Origin: JBBIMP01 sp037444305
GTDB lineage: Bacteria > Acidobacteriota > UBA6911
Direction: 5' to 3'
Length of the DNA: 42,105 nt
Assembly (NCBI GenBank): GCA_037444305.1
Contig: JBBIMP010000043.1
Span: forward strand, 1 to 42,105
Made by a program: the position numbers and the translations under genes. The notes beneath the pieces were generated by a model that did not search any database, had not been told where the DNA came from, and worked only from the letters and a program-made list of their open reading frames with translations. This document shows positions 34,023-42,105 of this stretch, piece by piece. Position 1 is the stretch's first letter, and the number at the start of each line of letters is the position of its first letter.

Positions 34023-35387
34023 TTACTGGGCTCTCCGGGGGGGCAGCCAGTAAGCCGAAACGGGGCTTTCGTGCCCATCGCGATCCACGGCTTTCACGCC
34101 GAAAATGAGCTGATCGATCGGCGTATTCTTCAGGGTGAACTCCCTGGCATCCCCCACCCAGATCTCGCGTTCCCAGTCGGGAGCTGTCGTCGACCGCACG
34201 ACGACGACGAATCCTGCCAGATCCGGCTCTGGATTGGGCTGGTCCCAGCGCAGCACGGCATCGTAGCCTGCGCCACGGCTGATCCCCGGCCGCGGACCCT
34301 GAGCCCGCCCCCCCTGCTGTGCCTGGCCGGCCTCCGGCATCGTGATCGGCGAACGCGGGGCCAGCGCCATCGACGCGGCCACCGCCGCGTTCAAGCGCAC
34401 GGTCTTGGCCGTGTAGCGCGGGGATGTGTTTTCGAATGTGTCGGTCGGGGTGTGCTGGTTCTCGTAGTTCTCGTTCGGCGTCGTGAAGCGCACCGCCGGA
34501 TAGCCGACCTCGTTGAACGGTGTGTGGTCTCCCCCTCGCCCGAAGCGGTCGGCGCGGTAGATCAGGTCCGCGGTGAACTCCGGGTAGTACCGCTGCCCGA
34601 TCAGCTTGATGTAGCGTGCGATCTGCCTGGAGGGCGAATCGGCCGGGTCCTCCGAAAAGACGAGGATCCGCCGATTGTCGACCACGCCGTTTCCGCTCAC
34701 CTCGCTGCCTATGATGTCGTTATTCAACACGGCCTGCACCACCTGGTTCTTCTCCTTCAGCCGCCGCGCCATCCCGCGGGCGCCCAGCAACCCCTGCTCT
34801 TCCGCCACCCAGGCGACGAACACGAGGGTTGCGTCAAATTCGTGGCGGCTCATCACGCGGGCGCACTCCATCGCCAGGGCGGTGCCGCTGGCGTTGTCGG
34901 TGACCCCGGGAGCGTCGATCTCCGCGGCCTTGGCCGGGTCATCCCTGAACTCCGCGGGAACGCGCAGGTTCAGGGAGTCATAGTGCCCGCCGATGATGAT
35001 CCAGCGGTCCCTGTCGGTCTTTCCCGGCAGGAGCGCGACCACGTTGCGCAGCTCCACATCCCGCCAGATGCGCCCGCCCCGCGGAGCCTGGTGAACGTCA
35101 TAGCTGACCTCCAGCCGGCCGCTGTAACTCTTGAACTGCTCGAAGATCCACTGCCGCGCGGCGCCCACCCCGCGATGGGGCTGGTCGGGATCGGAAAGGC
35201 TGTTGCGCGTGCCGAAGCTCTCGAGCTTCTTCATGATTTCCGCGATCTTCTCCTCCGAAATCTCGGAGACGATCTCCTGAATGACCGGATCGAGACGCTG
35301 CGTGGGTTGACTCGCAGGTCCGCCCTGCCAGGCAAATATCGATGTGGACAACAAAACCGGGACGAAAGCGGCGAGCAGATTGTGCAT
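34023..35387 (-). CDS. Exported M28 zinc aminopeptidase
   Basis: A 454-residue M28-family metallopeptidase with a signal peptide (MHNLLAAFVPVLLSTSIFA). Zinc ligands and catalytic residues appear in order: His and Asp region in WIIIGGHYDSLN, bridging Asp in GVTDNASGTALAMECARVMS, Glu-Glu in VFVAWVAEEQGLLGARGMA, Asp in AVLNNDIIGSEV, and the terminal His in ENQHTPTDTFENT. A region of about 90 residues at the C-terminus (YDAVLRWDQPNPEPDLAGFV, FTLKNTPIDQLIFGVKAVDR, DGHESPVSAYWLP) resembles a fibronectin type III module, probably for surface or polymer binding. The ATG at 35387 has GGAGG about 9 bases away. It would release N-terminal amino acids from peptides outside the cytoplasm. Confidence 0.9.
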   Translation of the reverse strand: MHNLLAAFVPVLLSTSIFAWQGGPASQPTQRLDPVIQEIVSEISEEKIAEIMKKLESFGTRNSLSDPDQPHRGVGAARQWIFEQFKSYSGRLEVSYDVHQAPRGGRIWRDVELRNVVALLPGKTDRDRWIIIGGHYDSLNLRVPAEFRDDPAKAAEIDAPGVTDNASGTALAMECARVMSRHEFDATLVFVAWVAEEQGLLGARGMARRLKEKNQVVQAVLNNDIIGSEVSGNGVVDNRRILVFSEDPADSPSRQIARYIKLIGQRYYPEFTADLIYRADRFGRGGDHTPFNEVGYPAVRFTTPNENYENQHTPTDTFENTSPRYTAKTVRLNAAVAASMALAPRSPITMPEAGQAQQGGRAQGPRPGISRGAGYDAVLRWDQPNPEPDLAGFVVVVRSTTAPDWEREIWVGDAREFTLKNTPIDQLIFGVKAVDRDGHESPVSAYWLPPRRAQ

Positions 35388-35655
35388 GCGGGTAATGCCT
35401 CCGTAGCTATTCGAAATCAGGTGACTACTGTTTCCGCGATTCTAAAGCCAAAATCACGGTTAGACAATCAAAGTAACGCGGCATCGCCTGGGCGCATGCC
35501 GGAACTCCCTTTTGGATCCATGTACCCGGCTCGTCGATTTCGGATCGCGCTGCGTGCGCATCCTCGAACGCTACTCTCCGTGACCGTGTTCTATGCGCCA
35601 ACCGCGTATGGTACGCTTTGACTTTTCCCGGCCCATTCAGATTACAGGAGCTTGC

Positions 35656-38394
35656 GTGGCGCACAACAACATCCCCGAACTGAAATTCGAAAAGTACACG
35701 CTGGACAACGGCCTCGATGTCATCCTCAGCGAGGACCACCGACTCCCGCTCGTCGCGGTCAACCTCTGGTACCACGTCGGACCGGTCAACGAGCGCCCGG
35801 GCTTGACCGGTTTCGCGCACCTGTTCGAGCACATGATGTTCGAAGGTTCGCGCAACGTCGAAGCCGAGGGCCATTTCCGCCTGCTCGAAGCCGCCGGCGC
35901 GAGCGACATCAACGGGACCACCGACTTCGACCGCACCAACTACTTCGAGACGCTCCCCTCGGACCAGCTCGAGCTGGCGCTTTGGCTGGAGAGCGACCGG
36001 ATGGGCTACCTCCTGGAAAAGCTGGACGGGCGCAAACTGGAAAACCAGCGCGACGTGGTCCGCAACGAGAGGCGGCAGGCGGTGGAGGCCGCCCCCTACG
36101 GCCTTGTCCAGGAAGCGATCTTTCACCAGCTCTTTCCCGAGAACCACCCCTACTATGCCTCCGTCATCGGCTCGCACAGGGACATCGAGGCGGCCCGGCT
36201 GAAGGATGTCCGGGAGTTCTTCCGGCTTTACTATGCGCCGAACAACGCCAGCCTCGCCATAGTCGGCGACATCGATCCGGCACGGACGAGGGAGCTGGTC
36301 GAAAAGTATTTCGGACCCATCCCCGCCGGCCCGCCCGTCCCCCCGGTCAGCATTTTCACGCCTCCGATTACGCTGCAGCGCAGGATTGTGATCGGGGACC
36401 AGGTGGAGCTGCCGCGGATCTACCTGGCCTGGATCACCGATCCGATCTTCGGCGAATCGGACGCGCGGTGCGACCTGATTGCGAGAATCCTCGGCGGCGG
36501 CAAGTCGAGCCGCCTCTACAAGCGCCTGGTTTACGAAAAGCGCATCGCCCAGGATGCCGCCGCCCACCAGTATTCGCTGGCTCTTGGCTCCATATTCACC
36601 ATCGAGGCGACGGCGAAGCCGGGCGTGACCCCGGAAGACCTGGAGCGGGCCGTCGACGAGGAACTGGAGCTATTTTTCCGGGAGGGTCCCAGCCGGGAGG
36701 AGCTGAGCGGCGCCCGGAACACCATCGAGACTTCCATCATCCGGGGCCTCGAAACCCTCGGCGGCTTCGGCGGTGTCGCCGACCGCCTCAACCTCTACAA
36801 TCATTTCCTGGGGGATCCCGGTTACCTGCCGCGGGACATTCAGCGCTACCGGGATGCGACCACCGCATCCCTAAAGGAAACCGGCCGCCGCCTTCTCAGC
36901 CCGCAGTCGCGGGTCGTGGTGTTCGGCGTCCCGGGCGACAAGGTGATCGACGATCCGCCCCGGTCCGGGCAGGCGGAGAAAGATGAAGAGACCTTATCCG
37001 CCCCCGAGGTCTCCGGGCAGGAGTGGCGGAGCCGGCGTCCCTCCCCGGGCCCCTCCGCGGAGATGCAGCTGCCCGTGCCCAACCGGTTCCGGCTGGAAAA
37101 CGGCCTTACCGTGTACCTGCTGGAAAAGCACAACCTGCCGCTCGTTTCGGCCAACATCATCGTCCTCAGCGGGAGCGAACGCAACCCGGCGAACCGACCC
37201 GGGCTGGCCTCGTTCGCAGCGGAGATGCTGGATGAGGGAACCGTGCACCGCTCGGCGATCCGCATTGCCGAGGATGCAGAACAGCTGGGCGCCGGCATAT
37301 CGACCGGTTCCACTGCCGACTATTCCTTCGCGGCTTTCCGCGCGCTGAAAAAGAACGCCGACGCCGCCTTCGAGCTCGCCGCCGATGTGCTGCTGAACCC
37401 GCGCTTTGACGGGCACGAAATCGAACGGATTCGCCACGACCGGCTGACCGAGATACTGCGCCAGCGGGACAACCCCAACGCTTTGGCCAACAAGGCCTTC
37501 TTCCTGGAGATTTATGGGGAGAGCCACCCCTACGGCTACGTGGAACTCGGCACCGAAGCCTCCCAAAACTCCATCACGCGGGATGAACTCGTCCAGTTCT
37601 GGCGGTTGGGATACACGCCCGGGAATTCCGCCCTCGTGGTCGCGGGAGATATCACACCGGCCGAACTGCTGGCTCTGGCGGAAAAACACCTTAGCGGCTG
37701 GAGCGGGTCCGCAAACCGTTTCGCCCTGCCGGCGTTGGGCGGGGCCACCGGCTGCCGGATCGTGATCGTGGACAAGCCCGGCCTGCCGCAGACGTCGCTG
37801 CGCATCGGCCACCTTGGGGTGGAGCGGGCGCATCCCGACTGCATCCCCCTCGATGTGATGAACACCGCTCTGGGGGGGCTGTTCACGAGCCGCATCAACA
37901 TGAACCTGCGCGAAGAACACGGCTACACCTACGGGGCCTCCTCCGCCTTCGCCTTCAGGCGCGGCCCGGGGCCGTTCGTCGTGGCCACCAGCGTGCGCAC
38001 GGACGTCACGGCTGCGGCCGCCACCGAGATCGTCAAGGAACTGGACCGGATGCGGATTGCCGAGCCGACCGCAGAAGAGCTGAGCATCGCGCGCGACTCC
38101 ATCTCCCGGTCGCTCCCGGGAATGTTCGAGACTTCCGTCCAGTCGGCCTCCACCGCCGGCCAGCTGTTCGTTCACGGCCTGCCGCTGGACTACTACCGGA
38201 CGCTGCCGGGAGAGGTGGATGCGGTGACGGCTGCGGATGTGCGAAGAGTGGCGGAGCGTCATCTTCAGCCCGAGCGCCTCCTGATAGTAGCGGTCGGCGA
38301 CCGGAGTTTCATCGAGCCCCAACTCGAGGATCTCCGCATCACGCTCGCTGACGGCGGCACTTTGCAATTCACCCTGTCGGTCATGCACAGTTGA
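35656..38394 (+). CDS. Double-domain M16 zinc peptidase (fused pair)
   Basis: A 912-residue protein with two complete M16 units in tandem. The first (about 8-440) has the zinc motif H55-L-F-E58-H59 in AHLFEHMMFEGS and its third ligand in QRDVVRNERRQAVE. The second (about 475-905) reads FRLENGLTVYLLEKHNLPLV and GLASFAAEMLDEGT, with no HxxEH, so it supplies the non-catalytic clamp. The join (TLSAPEVSGQEWRSRRPSPG) is a charged, proline-rich linker. Long-form M16 peptidases with this layout are common in several phyla. The GTG start at 35656 has AGGAG 5 bases upstream; the ATG at 35593 has no such site. From this start no signal peptide is seen, so the protein may be cytoplasmic, unlike the pair at 19721-22805. 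Confidence 0.88.
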   Translation: MAHNNIPELKFEKYTLDNGLDVILSEDHRLPLVAVNLWYHVGPVNERPGLTGFAHLFEHMMFEGSRNVEAEGHFRLLEAAGASDINGTTDFDRTNYFETLPSDQLELALWLESDRMGYLLEKLDGRKLENQRDVVRNERRQAVEAAPYGLVQEAIFHQLFPENHPYYASVIGSHRDIEAARLKDVREFFRLYYAPNNASLAIVGDIDPARTRELVEKYFGPIPAGPPVPPVSIFTPPITLQRRIVIGDQVELPRIYLAWITDPIFGESDARCDLIARILGGGKSSRLYKRLVYEKRIAQDAAAHQYSLALGSIFTIEATAKPGVTPEDLERAVDEELELFFREGPSREELSGARNTIETSIIRGLETLGGFGGVADRLNLYNHFLGDPGYLPRDIQRYRDATTASLKETGRRLLSPQSRVVVFGVPGDKVIDDPPRSGQAEKDEETLSAPEVSGQEWRSRRPSPGPSAEMQLPVPNRFRLENGLTVYLLEKHNLPLVSANIIVLSGSERNPANRPGLASFAAEMLDEGTVHRSAIRIAEDAEQLGAGISTGSTADYSFAAFRALKKNADAAFELAADVLLNPRFDGHEIERIRHDRLTEILRQRDNPNALANKAFFLEIYGESHPYGYVELGTEASQNSITRDELVQFWRLGYTPGNSALVVAGDITPAELLALAEKHLSGWSGSANRFALPALGGATGCRIVIVDKPGLPQTSLRIGHLGVERAHPDCIPLDVMNTALGGLFTSRINMNLREEHGYTYGASSAFAFRRGPGPFVVATSVRTDVTAAAATEIVKELDRMRIAEPTAEELSIARDSISRSLPGMFETSVQSASTAGQLFVHGLPLDYYRTLPGEVDAVTAADVRRVAERHLQPERLLIVAVGDRSFIEPQLEDLRITLADGGTLQFTLSVMHS

Positions 38395-38429
38395 TGGATG
38401 GGCCGCGATGGGCGGCCGGAATTACGGTC

Positions 38430-38580
38430 ATGGAGGATGTCCTGAGGCGGGCGGTCATCAGCCGGCTGCTCTGCCACTGCGTCCTGCACAAGGGCGAAAT
38501 AGAGCAGGAATTCAACCTCGGTTCATCGAGGCCCTCGCGGCAATTGCTCGGCGTTCCTTCCCAAACATCCGAACTCTATC
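38430..38580 (+). pseudogene. Probable hemN C-terminal remnant
   Basis: From about 38430 one frame reads MEDVLRRAVISRLLCHCVLH then KGEIEQEFNL; after a shift near 38520 the next frame reads FIEALAAIARRSF. This order (RRxVIxRLxC..., then an EF-rich helix) is that of the C-terminal domain of oxygen-independent coproporphyrinogen III oxidase (HemN) as I recall it. Both ends are missing, and the piece lies directly behind the M16 gene, 35 bases from its stop. It is short, so chance similarity is possible. Confidence 0.35.
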
Positions 38581-38588
38581 GGGGGCGG

Positions 38589-39110
38589 TCAGTCGGCTTT
38601 CCGCAGGCTTTCGATTTCGGATTTCAGCTTTTCGTAAATCGCCGGGTACCAGCCGACCTGGAGGTGGCGAATGATGCCCTCCCTGTCGATCAGGACGTGC
38701 ATCGGGATCTGCACGATCTGGTAGGCGCGCGCGACCTGTCCTTCGGAATCCAGCAGCACGGTGGAGCCCACCTTGGCCTTCTCCACGTACTCGCGCACCA
38801 GGTCTTCGGGCTCTTCGAGGTTTATGGCGAGAAGCACCACATCCTCTTTGTATTCCTTCTGCAACTTCTCCATGAGGGGCATGCTCATGCGGCAGGGGCC
38901 GCACCACACCGCCCAGAAGTCGAGCAGCACAATTTTTCCGCGGTGCTGCTCGAGAGAGACGTTTTGGCCTTTGAGATCCTTGAGTTCGAAGCCAGGCGCC
39001 GTGAGCCCCACCCCCGCCCCCTCCGGGGGATTTTTGCGGCCCCCGCACGCCGGCATGAATGCGAACAGCAGAAACAGCAGCCCGCTCAGAAGGAACAATC
39101 GCTTTGTCAT
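38589..39110 (-). CDS. TlpA/ResA-type lipoprotein thiol-disulfide protein
   Basis: A 173-residue thioredoxin-fold protein of the TlpA/ResA group. The signal peptide ends in FAFMPACGG, a lipobox at about Cys23, so it is anchored to a membrane and faces the periplasm. The active site is WCGPC in KIVLLDFWAVWCGPCRM, and the cis-Pro loop is QIVQIPMHVLIDREG. Such proteins reduce disulfides, often of cytochrome c apoproteins, during envelope redox work. No cytochrome c maturation genes are adjacent. The start at 39110 has AAGGG at a proper distance; a TTG at 39128 is the alternative. It converges with the M16 and hemN-remnant end and stands alone after the KDG operon. Confidence 0.9.
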   Translation of the reverse strand: MTKRLFLLSGLLFLLFAFMPACGGRKNPPEGAGVGLTAPGFELKDLKGQNVSLEQHRGKIVLLDFWAVWCGPCRMSMPLMEKLQKEYKEDVVLLAINLEEPEDLVREYVEKAKVGSTVLLDSEGQVARAYQIVQIPMHVLIDREGIIRHLQVGWYPAIYEKLKSEIESLRKAD

Positions 39111-39169
39111 TATGCCCTTGACCTCCAAAACCGAGGTCTCAGTATACCAGTTCCCTCAAATGCAGGGCT

Positions 39170-39922
39170 TTATGGTTGAAAGGGCCGGAATCTCTCCTTG
39201 AAATTCGCCAGGGATCTTCGAATGCAATCGACGTCGCCCGGCTTTCCTTCCCGATCGACCTCCGCCAGGGGCGAGGACATCCCAAGGACCGGGAAGAAAC
39301 CGCGCTTGAGAATCGCCTCCTGGTACCTGGGCCCGGTTTCGAAGTCGACCGCACCCGTGGGCATAATGATTCGGCCCCGGTGGCGGCTCCGGACAAATGG
39401 CGCCAGCAGATCCGCCAGTCCCGCAGGCTGGTGAGATCTGGCCGGGAAGACCTTGATGGCATCCGGTTCCAGGCCGTCGCCGCGCTCGATAAAGTACTGT
39501 AGTTCCGTCGGAGTAAAGACTGCCGGAGCGCAGAACACCTCATGCTTCCGGCAGGCCTTCACGAACTCAATACCTTCCCCGTAACCTCCCATGACATTGC
39601 CGGGTGCTACGATCAGATCGAAGCCCATCTCGATTGCTGCCTCGAGCTCTTTGGGATTAATGATCGAGCCAATCCCAAGGACCAGAGGTCGCTCTGCCGG
39701 CGTGGCGTCCCTGATCTCGACAAGCTCGCACATCCCCTCGCGCAGGATGCCTTCTTCAATCCGAAAGGTGACTTCCGCAACCAAGCCTGCGGCATAAACC
39801 TCCCGCACAGTCGCCACCATATCCTGCGGCTTCTTGATGTGGTCCTTGTTCATGACTACCACAACGCCTGAGGCGCGGAGTTGCCGCTCCACCTTCATAC
39901 GATCACGCACATAGGTTCTCAC
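39170..39922 (-). CDS. eda: KHG/KDPG aldolase
   Basis: A 250-residue class I aldolase that splits 2-keto-3-deoxy-6-phosphogluconate into pyruvate and glyceraldehyde-3-phosphate. Motifs: SGVVVVMNKD at strand 1, the catalytic Glu and Arg in AEVTFRIEEG, VLGIGSIINPKELEAAIEMG, LIVAPGNVMGG, CAPAVFTPTELQYFIERG and the Schiff-base Lys in DAIKVFPARSHQ. It is some 30-40 residues longer than classic Eda, with an extra C-terminal helix. The GTG start at 39922 has AGGAAGG about 7 bases before it. It lies 100 bases after kdgK in the same direction, which fits an Entner-Doudoroff or uronate operon. Confidence 0.9.
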   Translation of the reverse strand: MRTYVRDRMKVERQLRASGVVVVMNKDHIKKPQDMVATVREVYAAGLVAEVTFRIEEGILREGMCELVEIRDATPAERPLVLGIGSIINPKELEAAIEMGFDLIVAPGNVMGGYGEGIEFVKACRKHEVFCAPAVFTPTELQYFIERGDGLEPDAIKVFPARSHQPAGLADLLAPFVRSRHRGRIIMPTGAVDFETGPRYQEAILKRGFFPVLGMSSPLAEVDREGKPGDVDCIRRSLANFKERFRPFQP

Positions 39923-40022
39923 GTCGATGCCTTCCTCCTACGAGAACGGTACACATGGACCGGTAGTCGGCACACGACTTTCGTCGCCTGTCCAGAAAAC
40001 CTCTCGACGGCGCCCCAACCCG

Positions 40023-41153
40023 CTAGCGCAGCGCGCTCACCCCTCCGCCGGCCATGGCCCGTCTCACCTCCTTCTCGACATCCTTCTGGGTAACCATGGT
40101 AGTGTCACCCGGCGTCTCCTGGACACAGATGCCGTGCGCAGCTCCCCATTGGACGGCGGTTTCAATGTCGTTGCCCTTCATGAGTGCAGCGGCCACTCCA
40201 GAGACGAACGAGTCGCCCCCGCCGGTGCGGTCGGCAATCTCGATGTTTTCCCGCACCGCAGCAGTGCAGAGCCTGTCCTGCTGCACGTCATACAACACTG
40301 CTCCCCAACTGATGCGATCGGCCGTGAGGGCGCCGCGCAGCTGGGTGCCGATCAATTTCAGATTGGGATATTCACGCCCGACCCGCCGCAGCAGCGCCGT
40401 GTACACATCAAGCCATTTTTCAAAGGGGGCGTCAGGTGCGACTTTTTCACTCTGATAGCCGAGCGCGTCATCGAAGTCGCTCTGGTTGCCCACCAGGAGG
40501 TCAACGTGGGCCACGATCTCCTGGTTGACTTTGCGCGCTCTTCCCTTGTCGGGCTCAACCTTCGACCGGTAGTTCAGGTCGTAGGAACGGAAGGTTCCGT
40601 GCTTGCCCGCCATCCGCACCGCCTCGATGGCCAGCTCGCAGCTTGTCGCGGAGATCAGATTGAAAATGCCTCCCGTATGAAACCACCGAACGCCCTTCTC
40701 GAACAGGCCGTCCCAATCCACGTCGCCCGGCTTGAGCTCGCGCACCGGTGTGTGCGCCCGGTAGTACTCAGTCACCGAGGGCAGCACGCCCTTGCCCGCC
40801 CAGGTGAAATTGATGCCGTTGTGCAGCGTCCCCTTATGGTCGGTGCAGAACCGGCCCTCCCCGTCGGTGCGGAACCAGATGATCAGGGAGGTATCCACAC
40901 CCGCTTCCCGAAGCTGGTTTTCGATATTGCGGCCGACGCCATCGTCGACCAATGCCGTCACAAGCGCCGTCTTCATACGGAAGCAGGCGGACAGTCCCTC
41001 GGCCACATTGCACTCGCCTCCGCCGTGCCAGATGCGGGCGCTGCGCGCTCGCGCCACCGGGATGTCGCCGGGATCGATGCGCATCATCACCTCGCCCAGC
41101 GCAACCGCGTCATAAAGAACTTCCCGTGCCGTCATAATGCCCAAATGCATCAT
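40023..41153 (-). CDS. kdgK: 2-keto-3-deoxygluconate kinase (PfkB family)
   Basis: A 376-residue PfkB-family sugar kinase. The N-terminal motif is ARIWHGGGECNVAEGLSACF, and the C-terminal ATP/catalytic motif is DRTGGGDSFVSGVAAALM, with the base Asp. Intermediate words (GVRWFHTGGIFNLISATSCE, FRSYDLNYRSKV, HVDLLVGNQSDF) match 2-keto-3-deoxygluconate kinases rather than fructokinases or ribokinases. It would phosphorylate 2-keto-3-deoxygluconate, the product of uronic-acid breakdown, to KDPG for the aldolase encoded downstream. Two ATGs in a row (41153 and 41150) follow GGAGG at a normal distance. The gene is divergent from an arabinofuranosidase gene, which supports a plant-polysaccharide context. 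Substrate assignment rests on family resemblance and on the aldolase. Confidence 0.85.
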   Translation of the reverse strand: MMHLGIMTAREVLYDAVALGEVMMRIDPGDIPVARARSARIWHGGGECNVAEGLSACFRMKTALVTALVDDGVGRNIENQLREAGVDTSLIIWFRTDGEGRFCTDHKGTLHNGINFTWAGKGVLPSVTEYYRAHTPVRELKPGDVDWDGLFEKGVRWFHTGGIFNLISATSCELAIEAVRMAGKHGTFRSYDLNYRSKVEPDKGRARKVNQEIVAHVDLLVGNQSDFDDALGYQSEKVAPDAPFEKWLDVYTALLRRVGREYPNLKLIGTQLRGALTADRISWGAVLYDVQQDRLCTAAVRENIEIADRTGGGDSFVSGVAAALMKGNDIETAVQWGAAHGICVQETPGDTTMVTQKDVEKEVRRAMAGGGVSALR

Positions 41154-41227
41154 AGCTTGCCTCCTCCTTCACGCCACGCTAGCACAGTTTCCAACCCCGG
41201 GCATCAAAACTCTCCGGATTTTGCAGC

Positions 41228-41235
41228 AAGCGCTT
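41228..41235. promoter_or_regulatory. AAGCGCTT palindrome between kdgK and GH51
   Basis: AAGCGCTT is the core of many LacI/GalR-family operators. It sits 75 bases before kdgK and about 210 bases before the divergent GH51 gene. Its flanks extend the symmetry poorly. The 10-base form CAAGCGCTTG also occurs at 22993-23002. The rest of the 41154-41445 spacer shows nothing that I recognise. Confidence 0.3.
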
Positions 41236-41445
41236 TATTTGTCGGCAGTCTTGGCAAATAATAGCAGTGGTTCCATTTGCAGTGTCGACGTGTCCGGCCG
41301 GAAAGGAGAAATATTGCTCCTGCCGGCGGCAGGGAAATTGGCCGGTCAGGCACCCTGGAAATCGATTCTGCTCCAAGCAAGTCAACAAATAACCGGCATT
41401 TCGTGTCTTCTCAATGGAGGCCATACTGTAAATATCCATGCCGCA

Positions 41446-42105
41446 ATGAAGTCACTTGCATTCTTGCTCGTGGTCGTCCCCATCTGTCTCGCCTGGGAAC
41501 AGCAGGCGCCGGCGCCGATCCGCGCCGACATGATCATCGCCGCCGACCAGCCCGCGAGCACGATCAATCGCAACATTTACGGCCACTTTGCAGAGCACCT
41601 GGGCCGCTGCATCTACGAGGGCATCTGGGTGGGAGAGGACTCGCCGATCCCTAACACCCGCGGCATCCGCAACGATGTCATCGCCGCACTCAGGAATCTC
41701 AATATCCCTGTTCTGCGTTGGCCCGGCGGGTGCTTCGCCGACGAGTACCATTGGCGCGACGGCATCGGCCCGCGCGGCCAGCGCCCGCAGCGCATCAATA
41801 CGCACTGGGGAGGCGTGGTCGAAACCAACCACTTCGGCACGCACGAGTTCATGGACCTGTGCGAACTGATCGGTGCCGAGCCCTATGTGTGCGGCAATGT
41901 CGGCAGCGGCACCCCCCGGGAGATGATGGAATGGATCGAATACATGACCTCCGATTCCGAATCGGAGCTCGCCAACCTTCGCCGCAAAAATGGGCGCGAC
42001 AAACCCTGGCGGCTTCCTTATTTCGGGGTTGGAAATGAAAGCTGGGGCTGCGGCGGCGGCCGACGCAGAGAATGCGCAGGAGCTGCCGCAGGGGTCGACG
42101 CGCTA
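41446..42105 (+). CDS. GH51 alpha-L-arabinofuranosidase, 5' part
   Basis: An open frame of 220 codons from ATG 41446 to the window edge. After a short signal peptide (MKSLAFLLVVVPICLAW) it shows GH51 signatures: NRNIYGHFAEHLGRCIYEGI, VLRWPGGCFADEYHWRDGIG, GGVVETNHFGTHEFMDLCEL and the acid/base Glu198 in YFGVGNESWGCGG. The enzyme removes terminal arabinofuranose from arabinan and arabinoxylan. The nucleophile Glu domain lies beyond the window. After GCGG the frame reads GRRRECAGAAAGVDAL, which is unlike the family, whereas the +1 frame reads ADAENAQEL, closer to the usual sequence; a frameshift near 42050-42062 is possible. The ribosome binding site is weak. Confidence 0.85.
   Translation, partial: MKSLAFLLVVVPICLAWEQQAPAPIRADMIIAADQPASTINRNIYGHFAEHLGRCIYEGIWVGEDSPIPNTRGIRNDVIAALRNLNIPVLRWPGGCFADEYHWRDGIGPRGQRPQRINTHWGGVVETNHFGTHEFMDLCELIGAEPYVCGNVGSGTPREMMEWIEYMTSDSESELANLRRKNGRDKPWRLPYFGVGNESWGCGGGRRRECAGAAAGVDAL

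Noticed and set aside
36994..38388. 464-codon minus-strand open frame inside the fused M16 gene
   Set aside because: Shadow of the second M16 domain, with no ribosome binding site or recognisable domain.

Overview
The window looks like chromosomal DNA of a GC-rich, Gram-negative, diderm bacterium. The protein styles (an exported beta-propeller-type DUF7948/SBBP protein, NtrY/NtrX, TolC, a Porin_5-like porin, many exported M16/S9/M28 peptidases, a mitochondrial-type citrate synthase) fit Acidobacteriota best. That placement is inference from protein character; there is no rRNA or single-copy marker here to prove it. Intergenic spaces are generous and hold several gene and transposase remnants. 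There is no CRISPR array, intact insertion sequence, prophage or rRNA operon.

Layout. 1-3600: an exported M20 amidohydrolase and a Cu/Zn superoxide dismutase lipoprotein lie between two dead transposase fragments (an IS91-family HUH piece at the left edge, an unclassified transposase piece at 2.7-2.95 kb). The second piece abuts a truncated DUF7948 gene. 3860-8254 (minus): xerC, a molybdopterin oxidoreductase overlapping xerC by 4 bp, and trmFO. 8374-10712 (minus): a tiny exported single-haem protein that matches only the C-terminal part of octahaem hydroxylamine-oxidoreductase-like cytochromes, then a TolC-type outer membrane protein. 10843-14545 (minus): ntrX and ntrY, closed by a clear intrinsic terminator. 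14712-15674 (plus): a sugar-nucleotide epimerase/dehydratase. 16333-19217 (plus): an RsbW-like ATPase, a coupled small protein, an exported cyclophilin, an exported methyltransferase and an exported Gly-rich protein. 19346-19601: a stump of a NAD-binding gene (nadX-like) directly followed by the promoter and gene of tRNA-Ser(GGA).

19721-22805 (minus): a two-gene M16 protease pair, one subunit with zinc ligands and one without. 23370-24929 (minus): a PAS-PAS-PP2C (RsbU-type) phosphatase, a possible functional partner of the RsbW-like ATPase. 25170-29323 (plus): phoB-phoR followed by a porin whose promoter carries what looks like a Pho box. 29329-35387 (minus): an S9 peptidase, a DUF4398-like lipoprotein, citrate synthase and an M28 peptidase. 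35656-38394 (plus): a double-domain M16 protease. 38430-38580: a probable hemN remnant. 39110 down to 38589 (minus): a TlpA-type lipoprotein thioredoxin. 39170-41153 (minus): KDPG/KHG aldolase and a PfkB-type 2-keto-3-deoxygluconate kinase, divergent from a GH51 alpha-L-arabinofuranosidase that runs off the right edge. Together these last three suggest use of pectin- or hemicellulose-derived sugars.

The themes are a heavy investment in exported or envelope peptidases (M20, three M16 proteins, S9, M28), envelope and nutrient signalling (NtrYX, PhoBR, RsbU/RsbW-type proteins), and genome decay at gene borders. I did not find a clear-cut new multi-gene system. The best candidates for something under-described are the one-haem HAO tail protein, the exported methyltransferase beside an exported cyclophilin, the RsbW-like/small-protein pair, and a hairpin at 19.6 kb whose mismatches are all G-U pairs on one strand.
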